A DNA stretch of 64,000 nucleotides from Basidiobolus meristosporus CBS 931.73 (Eukaryota; Basidiobolomycota; Basidiobolomycetes; Basidiobolales; Basidiobolaceae). Below the pieces are notes generated by a model, which was not told the origin of the DNA, made no database searches, and saw nothing but the letters and a program-made list of their open reading frames with translations. The DNA is taken from the NCBI GenBank assembly GCA_002104905.1, contig MCFE01000506.1:1-64000 (forward strand), read 5' to 3'. Position numbers and translations under genes: made by a program. Below are positions 1 through 10,234 of the stretch, piece after piece; position 1 is the stretch's first letter; every line of letters starts with the position of its first letter.

Positions 1-633
1 CTTCCCATATGCTGTAATACATCCTAATCTCTGACAATCCTCTCCTATATATAGCTAATCTGACATACATTTCTCCCCTCTACTGAATTCTGGATTATTC
101 TCTACCTAGAGTGCTTTGTCATGCCTACTTCCAGGAAATGGCCCACTAAACCAGATGATGTTACCCTCAATGTCAGACAGTGCTTGAAACTTCACACAGT
201 GTGCCTTCTACTTGCCAGAACAAAAGTGCCTCTGCCCTCTGGAAGGTCTGTTGATCCTGACTGGGAAGGTATCTAAAACACTCCTTATATGGAACCTATT
301 GCTGAACACTCTGGGATATGGAAGTCTATTGGAACTTATGAACCTAGTATTCCAAGCTTGCTCTAAGTCATTCATACCCTCTGCAAGGTGATTCTCTATT
401 GCTGTCAGCTGGGAGTGAAAGCTTCTAGGACTTTTGTTGCCATGGATGATGGGATGAAACCTTGTGGGGCAATAGTTCTTGTAATAGCAGAGAAGCTTAC
501 CAAGGGATCTCCTTGAGTAGATTGGGGTAGATGGTCCACAGTACTTGGTATAGATCTCCACTAGTATGTCAAAAGAAAATCCTGTGGTAGTGATGGGATT
601 GATGAGAAAAGACCATTCAGATGAGTAAGTCAT
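1..633 (-). pseudogene. PIF/Harbinger-type transposase, N-terminal and central part
   Basis: A 141-codon frame (633 down to 208) reads MTYSSEWSFLINP at its start and VLDTFPVRINRPSRGQ near its end. The second block fits the region of the first catalytic Asp in DDE_Tnp_4/HARBI1-like transposases (a DTFPVRI-type segment followed by an S-G-K stretch). Homology to copy 2 continues below 208 in other frames, so the frame is broken, and the window edge removes the C-terminal part with the catalytic Glu that is visible in copy 2. A possible upstream piece lies at 692-877. The family call rests mostly on the better preserved C-terminus of copy 2. Confidence 0.6.
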
Positions 634-1252
634 ATTAAAATTGGTAGGTGATCAAGCTGAGATGTGTTGATTTGATATGGTGCAATCTACTTTATTTATC
701 TAATTTTCCATGCATTATAATTAAATCTCCATTAATTGCCATGTATCCCATCATTATGTTGCAAAAATCATCCTTAAACAATGATCTTAGTATTTGTATT
801 GATGCTTTACTCACAAGTCTATAATTATATAGGGAATCTGCAATTGATGGGATCCAATCCATGTCAATGCAATCCAAGATACATCATGCATAATATCTGG
901 AAAACTCCACAATCACATTGGTTTTCATATATGTATCATATAAGACTTGGTTGATGCCAATACACTACTGTATAAGTATCCAAATCCATCACCAAGGTCC
1001 CTATACAAAGTGTCAGCTCATCTTTAGTACAACCCAAACAGAACCCATCCCCCAGCTCACAAGCACAGTCCAGACCAGAGAAGTCAATATTGATGTTGGA
1101 TCTGTTTGAGTTTTTGCCAAATGATTCTAGTATGGCCCAAGTGTCTATGATAAGCCTTCATACAGATATTTGGGCACTACTCATTAATCTAGCAGAGGTA
1201 GATACCTCAGAGAGTTGACAGAGATGGAAGAGCCTGAGTAGAAAACTGTAGC

Positions 1253-1944
1253 ATGAGTTCTACATCAAGATGCCAGTGGATATATATATATAAGATATAT
1301 AAAAAAGCAAGTATTGAAATCAAGAATGAGCTGAGAGTGAGGGGATTTGATGAGGAAACCTTGCTGGAACAATTTTGCGTGCAATTTGCACAGTACAGGT
1401 TAGACATGTCTGTTTGTGCATCAACTCTGGGAACCAAAGATATCCTGAACGAATTTTTGCCTCAAATGACTAATTTATTACATGATATATTAGTAGAGCA
1501 AAGTGGCTTCCAAGAGCAATATACACAGGACTCATCCAGGCAACAGTTCCAAATTATCAGACAGTGGATAAGTGAATACCTTGAGGAATCAGAAGGTGAG
1601 ATTCAAGAAGAAGAATACAGACCACAAGCAACAGCATCTAGGTTGTGCCAGCACTCTTTGCTGGACTCCTTACCATCCCTTGCAACCTCAGCGCACCCAC
1701 ACATGTCAGTTCAAACTATGCCAACACCCTTCACAAGAGTGCCCCGCATCAACTCAATATGTGTGTGGTCAACAACATGCTTCAGAGCAAAACCACCAGA
1801 ACTTGCCAAACTGCTCATATAGACACAAGTCCATTGGAGCAGGCCAAATTGCATCATCAAGCAGCATCACATCAAACTCAGCCAAAGGCCATTCCGGCAC
1901 ATCAAGTTGTGCCTGTGCATGCCATAATGCCTAACCATCTGTGA
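1253..1944 (+). pseudogene. accessory reading frame of the PIF-like element
   Basis: A 189-codon frame (1253-1822) starts in the divergent gap upstream of the transposase; homology to copy 2 then continues in another frame to 1944, so one frameshift lies around 1640-1820. The first half is acidic and Gln/Glu-rich and looks helical. The C-terminal half is rich in His, Gln, Ser and Thr. No known domain was recognised. PIF/Harbinger transposons typically carry a second gene for a Myb/SANT-like DNA-binding partner; the divergent position is consistent with that role, but no SANT tryptophan pattern is visible, so function is inference from position only. Confidence 0.4.
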
Positions 1945-3316
1945 GTTTCTTCTGGTGAACTGACTGATGATGACCCACATGAAGTGCCTCCACCACTAGA
2001 GCCTTTGGCAAGTAAAAGAACGCCTCAGCATGTAACACTGCAGGCCAGTTCAGTAGTGTCATCCAGAGCAATTAAGCATGGCCAAGCTGCAGCATTGCAC
2101 TCATCAACTAGGAGGCAAAATACTGATTATAAATACACAAGTAGCCAGGAGGATAGTCAACAAGGAAGTAGTTTAGGTGTCCCTATGAAAAATCTCAAGC
2201 TTGGAATTCATCTGATTTTTAGCTGGTACTCTGCTGGTATTCTAGTGGTACTTTGCTGGTATTCAGCTGGTGTTTTGTGTTCAATACTTCAAATGCAATC
2301 TTTGATGGAATTAATGTGCAGCTAATTACCAAATTTGGCATGGATGCTAGTTTGCCTAGTGTCCTCCTGAAGAACATGTTTGCTTGCCTGCACAGTAGCT
2401 CAGAAGAGAGATAATGAGAGTTGTCAATTTTAAGAAACTTGGAATTCAGCTGATTCTATGATGGTATTTTGCCGGCCTTTTCTCAATTTCTTCTCTTAGG
2501 GGTGCGCAAAACAAATCACTACCAAATGCTACAGTAGTAATCCCTGTGAGAGAAAAATCTAGGAGAAGATGATGCAATTGCATTGAATTGCTACTACTTG
2601 TCATGATCCAAACAACACATTTTTTTTGCAATCCAACTGAAGCAGCCGCAAATCAGTGATCACTAAATATTTGATGTAAGCAATATCAAGGTTGTCTCAC
2701 ATTTGAAACAGAGCCCCTATAAATAAACACCCTGCATATATGCACATCATCTATCACACCAGTGCAGCCATTTGACCCATTTCACACCTGTTTCATCAGT
2801 TGCATGCTAGCTATGACACCTTGTCCAATCACTAGGATCAGGGATATACTTGCTTAGGGGGCAAAATGGTATATTTGATGGCAAATCAGGTAGCTTGTGT
2901 ATTGGTCAAAGAGCCAATTGGGAGCTGACAGCTTCAGGATACTTTTGGACCAATTAACTGCTGAGATACCATCCAATCAGAGTGATAGAAACCAAAATGG
3001 TAAGTATCAGTGTAGTTTATAGTATTATACTCATTTAATTCCATATACATTAAAGAAACATATCCAAATACCAGATTTTATTTACCATAATAGCGGTATC
3101 CAATCTCACATGTGATGCAAACACTATGAGTTGGTGCAATCATCTGTGCCAACCTCATTGTGTCAGACTGCACCATAGTGTGCAAAATTGTCCCACATGG
3201 TGCAAAATTGTCCAAGAGCAATCCTGCCTACTGGTAGCTATAATATTGCACCCAATTGTTCTTAGAGACCACGGATTGTGCCACATGCCCTGGCACAGTA
3301 CAATAGAACCAATATA

Positions 3317-3998
3317 ATCAGTGGCAAGCTGGATTTGCTGATAGAGTACTTGTTTAACAAGAATCCATTGATTGCAAAGGCAAAGGCATGGTCATACATA
3401 CCTTCAAAGTAGCGCTTGTGTCTTGGCTGTCTGTAATATTTGCTATCCAGTATTTTGGATATGCTTGCGCTTGGCTAATACTGAGTGTGGTACTTTATAG
3501 CATCACAATATTTGTTGGACTGCATAAGCTTCTATGGATGGGGTATTACTGGAATATATCTGGAGTGTGAACAATGTTCTCCCCCAATGGTAGTGGAATC
3601 CTGACAAGTTGGACACCTTGCAATGGAGGTATTTTTTGATGAGAATGCCATGCAATTATAAACACATGCTGGTATCAGGATGGTCTCTGGGACATATGTT
3701 GCCAGCTGTACAACAGCTTTCCCTTTATACCTTGTACATGGTAAGTTGCATCCCCGGATTATTTTGGCATGAAGTAGCAGTAAACCCTCAAGCCTTCATT
3801 ACTGATATTAGTGGAAACATGCTACTTCTCTGGCCACAACATCACATCACTCACCAGTAGATGGATTACTGGGACTAACTTGACTGCATAAAGCATCCTT
3901 GGCATTTTTTTCTATGGGTGTTGTCTCACTGAATAATAGGGTTTTACCAGGCTCATGCAGGGTACTGTTGGTATGGAATATGGGCTCAGAATCCATCA
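3317..3998 (-). mobile_element. Tnp2-type transposon fragment, copy L (inverted)
   Basis: The reverse complement matches the central transposase region of copies A and B (for example 3388-3660 against 36230-36460). Both sides are cut: the left edge abuts PIF copy 1 at 3316, and the right edge switches to a foldback element near 3998. Multiple stops interrupt every frame, so this is a dead fragment. It includes the stretch encoding the Cys-rich C-P-N-C motif seen in the other copies. Confidence 0.75.
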
Positions 3999-4595
3999 GC
4001 CCCTTTGTTTCACCCATTATACTGGAAAAAATTCATTTTTTGACCTTTTTTTTGGATCAATGTTGTGAAGGATGTGAAAGAGCACAAAAGGAATGAAGAC
4101 ATGCATCTGGTACTCAATACCCATGGCACTCTGAATCTATCTACTGTGGCTAGTATCATGTTACAAAAATGCATGGCACTATCTTGGTTTGCTGGTATCA
4201 TCTGGCACTAAAAATGCTTTGTATAGGTTTTACTTTGGGCTTATATTTAAGTACAGTGCCTGAGAATACCCAAGGACCAAGATAGTGCCATGTGTTTTTG
4301 TGACATAATAAAAGCCACAGGAGCTGGATTCAAAGTGCCATGGGTATTGAGTACCAGATGCATTTCTGCAGTCCTTCTGGGCTCTTACACATCATGCTCA
4401 ACATTGATCCAAAAAAAAGGTCAAAAAATGTATTTTCTCCAGTACAATTGGTGATACACAAGGGCTGCTGTATGAAGATGAAGAGCTATGTTTACACTAT
4501 GTGGCCAATTTTATGTCTGCTATGCCTTTGTGGCACACAATGGCAGTATTTGGCACTCATGGCTTTATGTGGCACTTTCCAATGGAACAAGTCTA
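3999..4595. mobile_element. foldback (long inverted repeat) element, left arm truncated
   Basis: The region is palindromic: a block with a T-run and the word tttttggatca in the left arm is mirrored by tgatccaaaaaaaa in the right arm, around a short AT-rich centre near 4210-4260. The right arm is complete and ends gaacaagtcta at 4595. The outer part of the left arm, present in the copies at 38407 and 49301, is replaced by Tnp2 sequence. Arms of this copy are clearly more diverged than those of the other two. No coding capacity. Confidence 0.8.
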
Positions 4596-4612
4596 TTGAC
4601 TAGATGTAGGTG

Positions 4613-6127
4613 CTAGAGACTTGGCAACTTGGGCGGTGGGTCAGTGGGAGACTTGAGGTGTTTCTTGATTGTTGTTGCTGTGGAGTTGATGGCTTGGCTG
4701 GTTTTGACTTTCTCAAGGAGTAAAGGAGCTATAATAATGGAGGACTGGGTTGCAAGGAGTTCAAAATGTCTTTTGTTGAGTACAGGGTTTTTCATTTGCC
4801 AACAGCCATCATCCCCTTCTTTAAGGGAATACTTCACCATTCTGGACAGGGCATCAACTTTTCCTTATTTCACACCTGGTTTATAGGTGATGACAAAGTC
4901 AAAGCTTGACAGGAAGAGGGACCATCTAGCTTGTCTCTGGTTCAGTACTTTTGAGGTGGTAAAGTACTCCAGGTTCTTGTGGTCACAGAAGATCTTTATC
5001 TTTTGGGCTGCACCATCATGGCAGTGTCTCCATTTCTCAATGGCAACAACAATTGAAGGAGTTGCTTGTTGTAGCTATCATGGTTTACTTCAGCCAGAGT
5101 AAACTTTCAAGAGTAGAATGCAATAGGGTATAGCACATTCTTGTTGTCATACTGGGAAAGGAGAGCACCAAGGGTAAAGTTAGAGGCATTGGTTTCTATG
5201 ATGAAAGCTCTCTCAAGATCAGGCAGTGCAAGCAGTGGGGCACACAAGAAGGATTTCTTGGTAGAATCAAAGGACTCAGACTGCTCCTTATTCCAGGCAA
5301 AGGGCAGATTTTTCTTGGGGAGCTTTGTCAAGGGAGTGACTATCTTGGAGTAGTTGGCAATGAATCTACAGTAGAAGTTGGTAAATCCAAGGAAGGATTG
5401 CACTTCTTTTACAGAACAGGGAGCTTTCCAGGATTGAATGGCTTCTACTTTCTTGGGTTGCATTCCTGTTCCATTTGAGCTTATAGGATAACCTAGGAAC
5501 TCAACTTCTTTCTAGTCAAACTCTCATTTTCCAGTTTGATATAGAGGCCAGTGGTGTCAAGCATTGTCAAGACTTTCTTCACATGGGAATTATGTTCTTC
5601 TTGAGTCTTGGAGTAGACCAAGATATCATTGAGGTAGATAACCACAAATTTGTTGGGGTACTCATGGAATATGTCATTCATCAGGTGTTCAAAGACAGCA
5701 GGGGCATTGGTGTGGCCAAATGGCATAACTTTATACTCAAAGTGAACATATCTTGTTCTGAAGGCAGTTTTCTCTTCATCACTAGACTTCCTCCTGGCAA
5801 GGTTTTAAGCTCCTCTAAGACCAATTTTAGTAAATACTTTGGCAGCAGAGATTTGATCCAACAGGGTGTTGATCTGGGGCAAAGGGTACCAGGTCTTGAT
5901 TGTGATCTTGTTCAGTGCATAGTACTCTACACACATTCTTAGGTTATCATCCTTTTTTTGACAAACAGGATTGGGGCACCAGCTGGGGACTTAGATTGCT
6001 GAATATGATCATTCTGGAGGTTTTCTTGGACATGACCATGGAGCTCTTTCAACTCAGGTTGCAAGTGGTTGTAGTTAGAGCCAAAAGGTGGGGTTTTTCC
6101 ATCCTCAAGGTCAATGGGACAATCCAA
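4613..6127 (-). pseudogene. gypsy family 2 reverse transcriptase and RNase H
   Basis: Three frames in succession carry one polyprotein. 6127-5939 holds the RT entry region ending SPAGAPILFVKK. 5726-5493 holds the palm motif, read as VVIYLNDILVYS where the family has YLDD. 5463-5107 holds the connection segment (SFLGFTNFYCRFI) and start of RNase H (an expected TDAS-type motif read as ETNAS). Weak homology continues to 4613. The second palm aspartate is Asn (codon at 5628-5630), and RNase H also lost its first Asp. Inactive remnant. Confidence 0.85.
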
Positions 6128-6191
6128 GGGTCTATGTGCTGAAAGTAGTTCTGCTTTCCTCTTATCAAAGACATGTGCAAACTCTTGATAC

Positions 6192-6839
6192 TTAGCAGGT
6201 TTTCCATTGGAAGCAGTTCCTTAAGTGATGATTGGGTCCTAGGTCAAGGTTACTAAGCCATGAGCTTCCAAGGACTATGGGGTAGTGGGGAGAGTAGATG
6301 ATGTTGAAGACTATTGTCTCATGCTGACCAGTGCTGGACAGATGGAGTAGACGTGTCTGACAGGTAACGGTACTGGAGGAAAGGGATCTTTCATCAGTAA
6401 CTTCTACTTGGTTGGGACAGGATTTTGGGATAGTGCAGATTTTGTGCTTCTGGACAAAGGACTGGTCAATAAAACAGGAGTAAGCACCAGAATCTATGAG
6501 GGTAAGGACATGGACAGTACTGGATTCAGGAATATGGATGTTGCATGCATTCTTAAGGACTGGATGAACTTGGTAGTATATAATGTTTCCTGAATGTATT
6601 AAATTTCCATTGGAGTGTCCAGTTGCAAGCCTGTCATTGTAATTGGACACTGGAGCTTCCCAATAATTCTGGACAAGGCTGTTCACTAGATGATTGCAGG
6701 AGTTTGAAGCTGGACTTCTTGTTGGGACAAGACCTGGCAAAGTGGCCTGATTGGCCACAGTAAGGCAGAGGTTTGCAAGTTGATGTCTGGACCTTTTCTT
6801 GTTTTTAAGTTTCTTGTATTTGGCACTGTTAATTTGCAT
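6192..6839 (-). pseudogene. gypsy family 2 Gag C-terminus and aspartic protease
   Basis: A 215-codon frame. The basic N-terminal part would be the end of Gag; a zinc knuckle is not intact. The retroviral-type aspartic protease active site is visible in the middle as LTLIDSGAYSCFID, followed about 75 residues on by VLGSSWL, which fits the flap/C-terminal LG-x-x-W-L motif of gypsy proteases. The frame ends before the reverse transcriptase, which lies downstream in another frame, so the polyprotein is broken here. Confidence 0.8.
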
Positions 6840-6920
6840 TGTATCATCAGGCTTAGTACTGGGTGTCTGGATTAGTAGGAAGGAGGTTGGCTGATAAGTA
6901 TGTTGGAACTTTTGTTTCTT

Positions 6921-7343
6921 CTAGAGAAGACAACTGTCACATTGGATAGCTTGATGTATAGCTTCACCCAAGGTAGTTGGGTCAGGGAGTATGAGTAGTG
7001 GGTCACTGACTTCATCATTGAGTCCATCTTGAAACTGACTAACTAGGGCAGCATTGCCCCAGAGGCTCAAGTAACTAGCTAGTAGCCGGAATTCAGAAGC
7101 ATAGGCAGATGCAGGTGTGTTTCCTTGCTTCAAGTTCTTGATCTTGTTAGCAGCAGTTCTGGCTTGGTCAATGTTACCAAATGTTAGCTCCATTTCTGTG
7201 AGAAAGGCATGGTAGTCACTGAGTAGAGGAGAGTTGGTTGCCACCAAAGAGGAGAGCCATTTCTGGACAGTTCCAGTCAGCAGGTTAAAGATATAACCCA
7301 CTTCTGCTTGATCTGTTGGGAACTGATTGGGTTGTAGCAACAA
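6921..7343 (-). pseudogene. gypsy family 2 Gag (capsid region)
   Basis: A 140-codon frame resembling the retrotransposon Gag capsid domain: a Trp in a segment with W-L-S-S-L, then FLTEMELTFGN, then ASAYASEFRLLASYL, matching the usual pattern of a helix followed by the F-x-x-L-x-x-x-F element and the Y-x-x-x-F-R-x-L segment. The N-terminus is lost at the junction near 7375 and the C-terminus is out of frame with the protease frame. It would have formed the capsid of a virus-like particle. Confidence 0.75.
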
Positions 7344-7386
7344 GTGAGTTTAGTAAAACTTTCTAGAAGGAACTGGAATTTCTTCA

Positions 7387-8150
7387 CTAACTTGATTTAG
7401 CTTGAGCATTGGAAACCAGGGATGTCATGTGATCCTGACATGTAACAATTTGGCAATACCACACCTTATTGCCTGGTTTCCATTTTTGTCTTGTTGGTTT
7501 CTTGTTTTTAGGTGGAGGGCAACATTGTTTGTTAGCATTCTCAAATACTTTTTTGTATAGATGGGGAGTACAGTGTATCAGCCTTGCTGTATAGTTGTTA
7601 TGTGCTATCAGGGGGACACCTTTCATCATCAATCCAGCTTCTTTGCAAAGCTTGGGTCTCTGTTCATATAGAATTTCATAAAGGGAGAAACCTGTTGATT
7701 TATTTGGTGTGGTACACATTGCTAGGAGTGCTGGTGGGAGTAGCTTGGCCCATGACTGGGGAAGTTCCCAGTGAAGCTTCTCTAGTATGCAGCAACATGA
7801 CTGGTTCATCCTCTTGTCTAATCTGTTAGTCTGGGGATGATATGTGACCATGAAAACCTGTTCCATGCCCTTCAATTTAGACAGGTGGGCCATAGTGTTG
7901 TTTAGGAAGCAACAACCATTGTTGGACAGAAGTATCTGAGGATATCCATGCTTGCAGATGAGGTGTTCTAGTATGAACTGGGTGGATGTTGTCTGATCTT
8001 TCTTTTGGAGAACTAGGGCTTCTACCCAACTTGAGATATAATTGCTACCAACAATTATGTATTGTTCTCCTTTCTTTTCTTCATAAAGGAGCCAACAAAG
8101 TCAATCCCTACTTGGTGGACAGGTAGGTTGACCATTATTGGTGCTGTTGT
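7387..8150 (-). pseudogene. gypsy family 3 integrase
   Basis: The stretch upstream of the 7893-7387 frame reads VGIDFVG around 8070 (first catalytic Asp). The next block reads ILLSNNGCCF, in which the second catalytic Asp is Asn (codon at 7921-7923). It continues as YHPQTNRLDKRMNQ, where the catalytic Glu expected in the V-E-R-x-N segment has become Lys. A basic tail with W-K-P-G-N-K-V-W fits the C-terminal integrase domain. Two of three catalytic residues are lost, and frames are interrupted. Confidence 0.75.
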
Positions 8151-8647
8151 CCCTATTTTCTGACTCTGATTAAATCTTTTTCAAGTGGTGCATCTTTATA
8201 TTACATTTGTAATGTTGGTAATAGTTTTTTGTAATAAGATGCCTTTCTTAACATCTTATATGTCATTGGGGGTAAGTGTGCCCTAATGACATATGTCTTT
8301 CATGTATTATCTCCTTGCAGGCAGTTAATGGGGATACCTTGGCTCTGAACTGTTCTTGGAGGAACAACAGTTGATTTTCTTGTACTTTGTACTAACACCA
8401 TTTCCTTCAAAATTCTCTCTTCTGTTTGTTTGTCAAAATATGTTGAGATACTCCCCTTTACTTTAAAGCAGATCACATCCTTGTAATTATCACTAATGCA
8501 TATTTGGCAGATGGGATAGTAACTGTGGAAGTCTGCATCCTGGTGCCACTTGCCAGTATAGCAAATTATTTCAAAGTTGTATTCCTGTAGTCAGAGTTAT
8601 TGGGTAGTTGTGTGTGTGGTTGTTTAGTAAATGGCTCATTTAACCAA

Positions 8648-9560
8648 TCAAGTGAAATTTGCTGGGCTGGTGGTACTGTCCCAGTATGGTACCAATACTA
8701 GTAAGGCTTCCATCACAGTCAATAAAAGATTACCCATCCCAATTGGGAAAACATGATGCTGGGGTGACATCAGGGAATGTTTCAGCTGATTGAATGCTCC
8801 CTTTTGAGGCTCTAACCACATAAAACACTGGCCTTTCTGCATTAATTTGTACAGGGGGGCTGCCATTGTCACAAAGCTTTTGACAAAGTGGCAATTGTAC
8901 CTGGTGAGTCCTAGGAACCCAGACACTACAATGATATTCTTTGGTGCAGGTGTATCTTGAACATCCTTCAGTAGTAAAGTAGATGAGTGTATCCCATCTA
9001 CCAAGATCTTGTGGCCCAGAAACAGCAGTTTTGAATTCTGGAAGTGACACTGCTTGGGGTGTAGTTTGAGTTGGTTTGTGAGGAGGGCTGTCAGGATGCA
9101 GTGCACATTATGTATATGTTCTTCTACATCTGGGGAATATACTGTGATGTTGTCTAGATACACAAGAGCTCATTCCTATCGTAAATTTCCTAGTACCTTA
9201 TCAATCATCCTTTGCAACATAGCAGGGGCATTGAACACGCCAAAGGGTGGTTGTTTCCATTTGTATAATCCAGAAAATGTTAGGAAAGTGGTTTTGGGGC
9301 AATATTCTGGGGCTACTTCTACTTGTCAATGCCCAGAGATTCATTCAAGAGAGCTAGAATATATAGCTCTGACTAATCTGTCCTAGAGGTTGCTTATTTG
9401 AAGTAGTGGATACATGTCATTCCACATGACAGCGTTGACTTTTAGTAGTCAATGCAAAAATGTTGCTCTCAGTCCTTATTTGGGACTAACACCATGGGGG
9501 AGGCCCGCAGAGAGTGGCTCTCTGCAATGATATTGTCTTTTAATAAAGTTTCAATTGTCT
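8648..9560 (-). pseudogene. gypsy family 3 reverse transcriptase
   Basis: The best frame (9163-8648, 171 codons) begins at the palm motif, read MYLDNITVYS where Y-L-D-D-I would be expected; the Asn codon is at 9149-9151. It continues with FLGHKI and the thumb-like FLGLTRYNCHFVKSF. Further upstream, in other frames, a block near 9480-9540 reads like the P-W-A-S-P-V-V-L-V RT entry segment. RNase H after 8700 is scarcely recognisable. The element is dead. Confidence 0.75.
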
Positions 9561-10234
9561 CTTTCATAAATTCTATATTATTTTTGAGTTCCTATGGGCT
9601 TTTTACTTGATGATGTATTTTTGGGCAAGGTGGATTTGATGCTATACCCCAGGAATATGGCCAATTGCAAGGTTCTCAGTGAATATTCAAGCAAAAGGGC
9701 GCATCTCTTCTAGTAAGTTGCTGAAAAGTTAAAGTATATATCCTTCCCAGCTGACCTAAGGCAAGATATTAACTGTGTTTGCTGACTGGACTGCCCAGTA
9801 TGGTAAAGGATGCTCACACCTCACTACTTGCCCTGTATAGGGCTTTGGATTCATTATCATTGTCTAAAGGTGGTGAGCAGCATTGTGGCAGTATCAAGTG
9901 GAACAATATGTCTACTTACCACCTGCTCATAGAAGCTAGCCTTATGAGAAATCATTGTGATGATCCCATTGAAAGGCCCTCACAAGTTCTAAGTCTGGTG
10001 ACTAAGAGATGCTGATCCCATCAAGACACCATACAAGGACCGTCAAAAAATAATTGTACCCCAGATATCAAAAAAACTTGGTCAATATTTCTCATCACAA
10101 CAATACAAAAGTGGCTTTTGATTAGTTCTCTGCCAGTTTTTTCACTTTCTGATCCCAGACACTTTTTGACCTCCTACATTTGTGTGCATTGATTGGCTAT
10201 TGCCTCTTTTTATGCCTAAAAATTGATTTATTTC

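Larger units (their letters stand above)
1..3316 (-). mobile_element. PIF/Harbinger-like DNA transposon, copy 1 (cut by window edge)
   Basis: This stretch is an inverted, diverged copy of 41773-45327; matching blocks run through the whole length (for example 1645-1760 against 43020-43120, and 3126-3316 against 41773-41960). It carries a decayed transposase on the minus strand next to the window edge and a divergent second reading frame on the plus strand. The inner end near 3316 corresponds to the terminal repeat of copy 2, and sequence from 3317 switches abruptly to inverted Tnp2 transposase sequence, so the element sits inside a Tnp2 copy. About 1.3 kb (1950-3250) holds no recognisable gene. 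Confidence 0.7.
4596..7375 (-). mobile_element. Ty3/gypsy retrotransposon, family 2, degenerate internal region
   Basis: Reading on the minus strand from 7343 to 4613, the order is Gag, protease, reverse transcriptase and RNase H, the normal Ty3/gypsy order. No LTR is recognisable on either side and the integrase is missing. The 3' end is cut by the foldback element at 4595 and the 5' end abuts an unrelated gypsy integrase near 7375. Frames are broken by several stops and shifts. Confidence 0.85.
7376..9939 (-). mobile_element. Ty3/gypsy retrotransposon, family 3, degenerate fragment
   Basis: A second, unrelated gypsy pol lies in the same orientation as family 2. Reverse transcriptase is recognisable at roughly 9560-8648 and integrase at about 8150-7387, with poorly preserved RNase H and linker between. 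Nothing is recognised with confidence in 9560-9939, which by position would be protease and linker. No LTRs are seen. The 5' side is bounded by the Tnp2 copy I terminus near 9940, the 3' side by gypsy family 2 near 7375. Confidence 0.75.

Noticed and set aside
2221-2275. Short repeated words (gctggtattc, gctggtactc) suggesting a tandem repeat
   Set aside because: Only three or four imperfect units within PIF copy 1 sequence; too short and irregular to call a repeat array or CRISPR.
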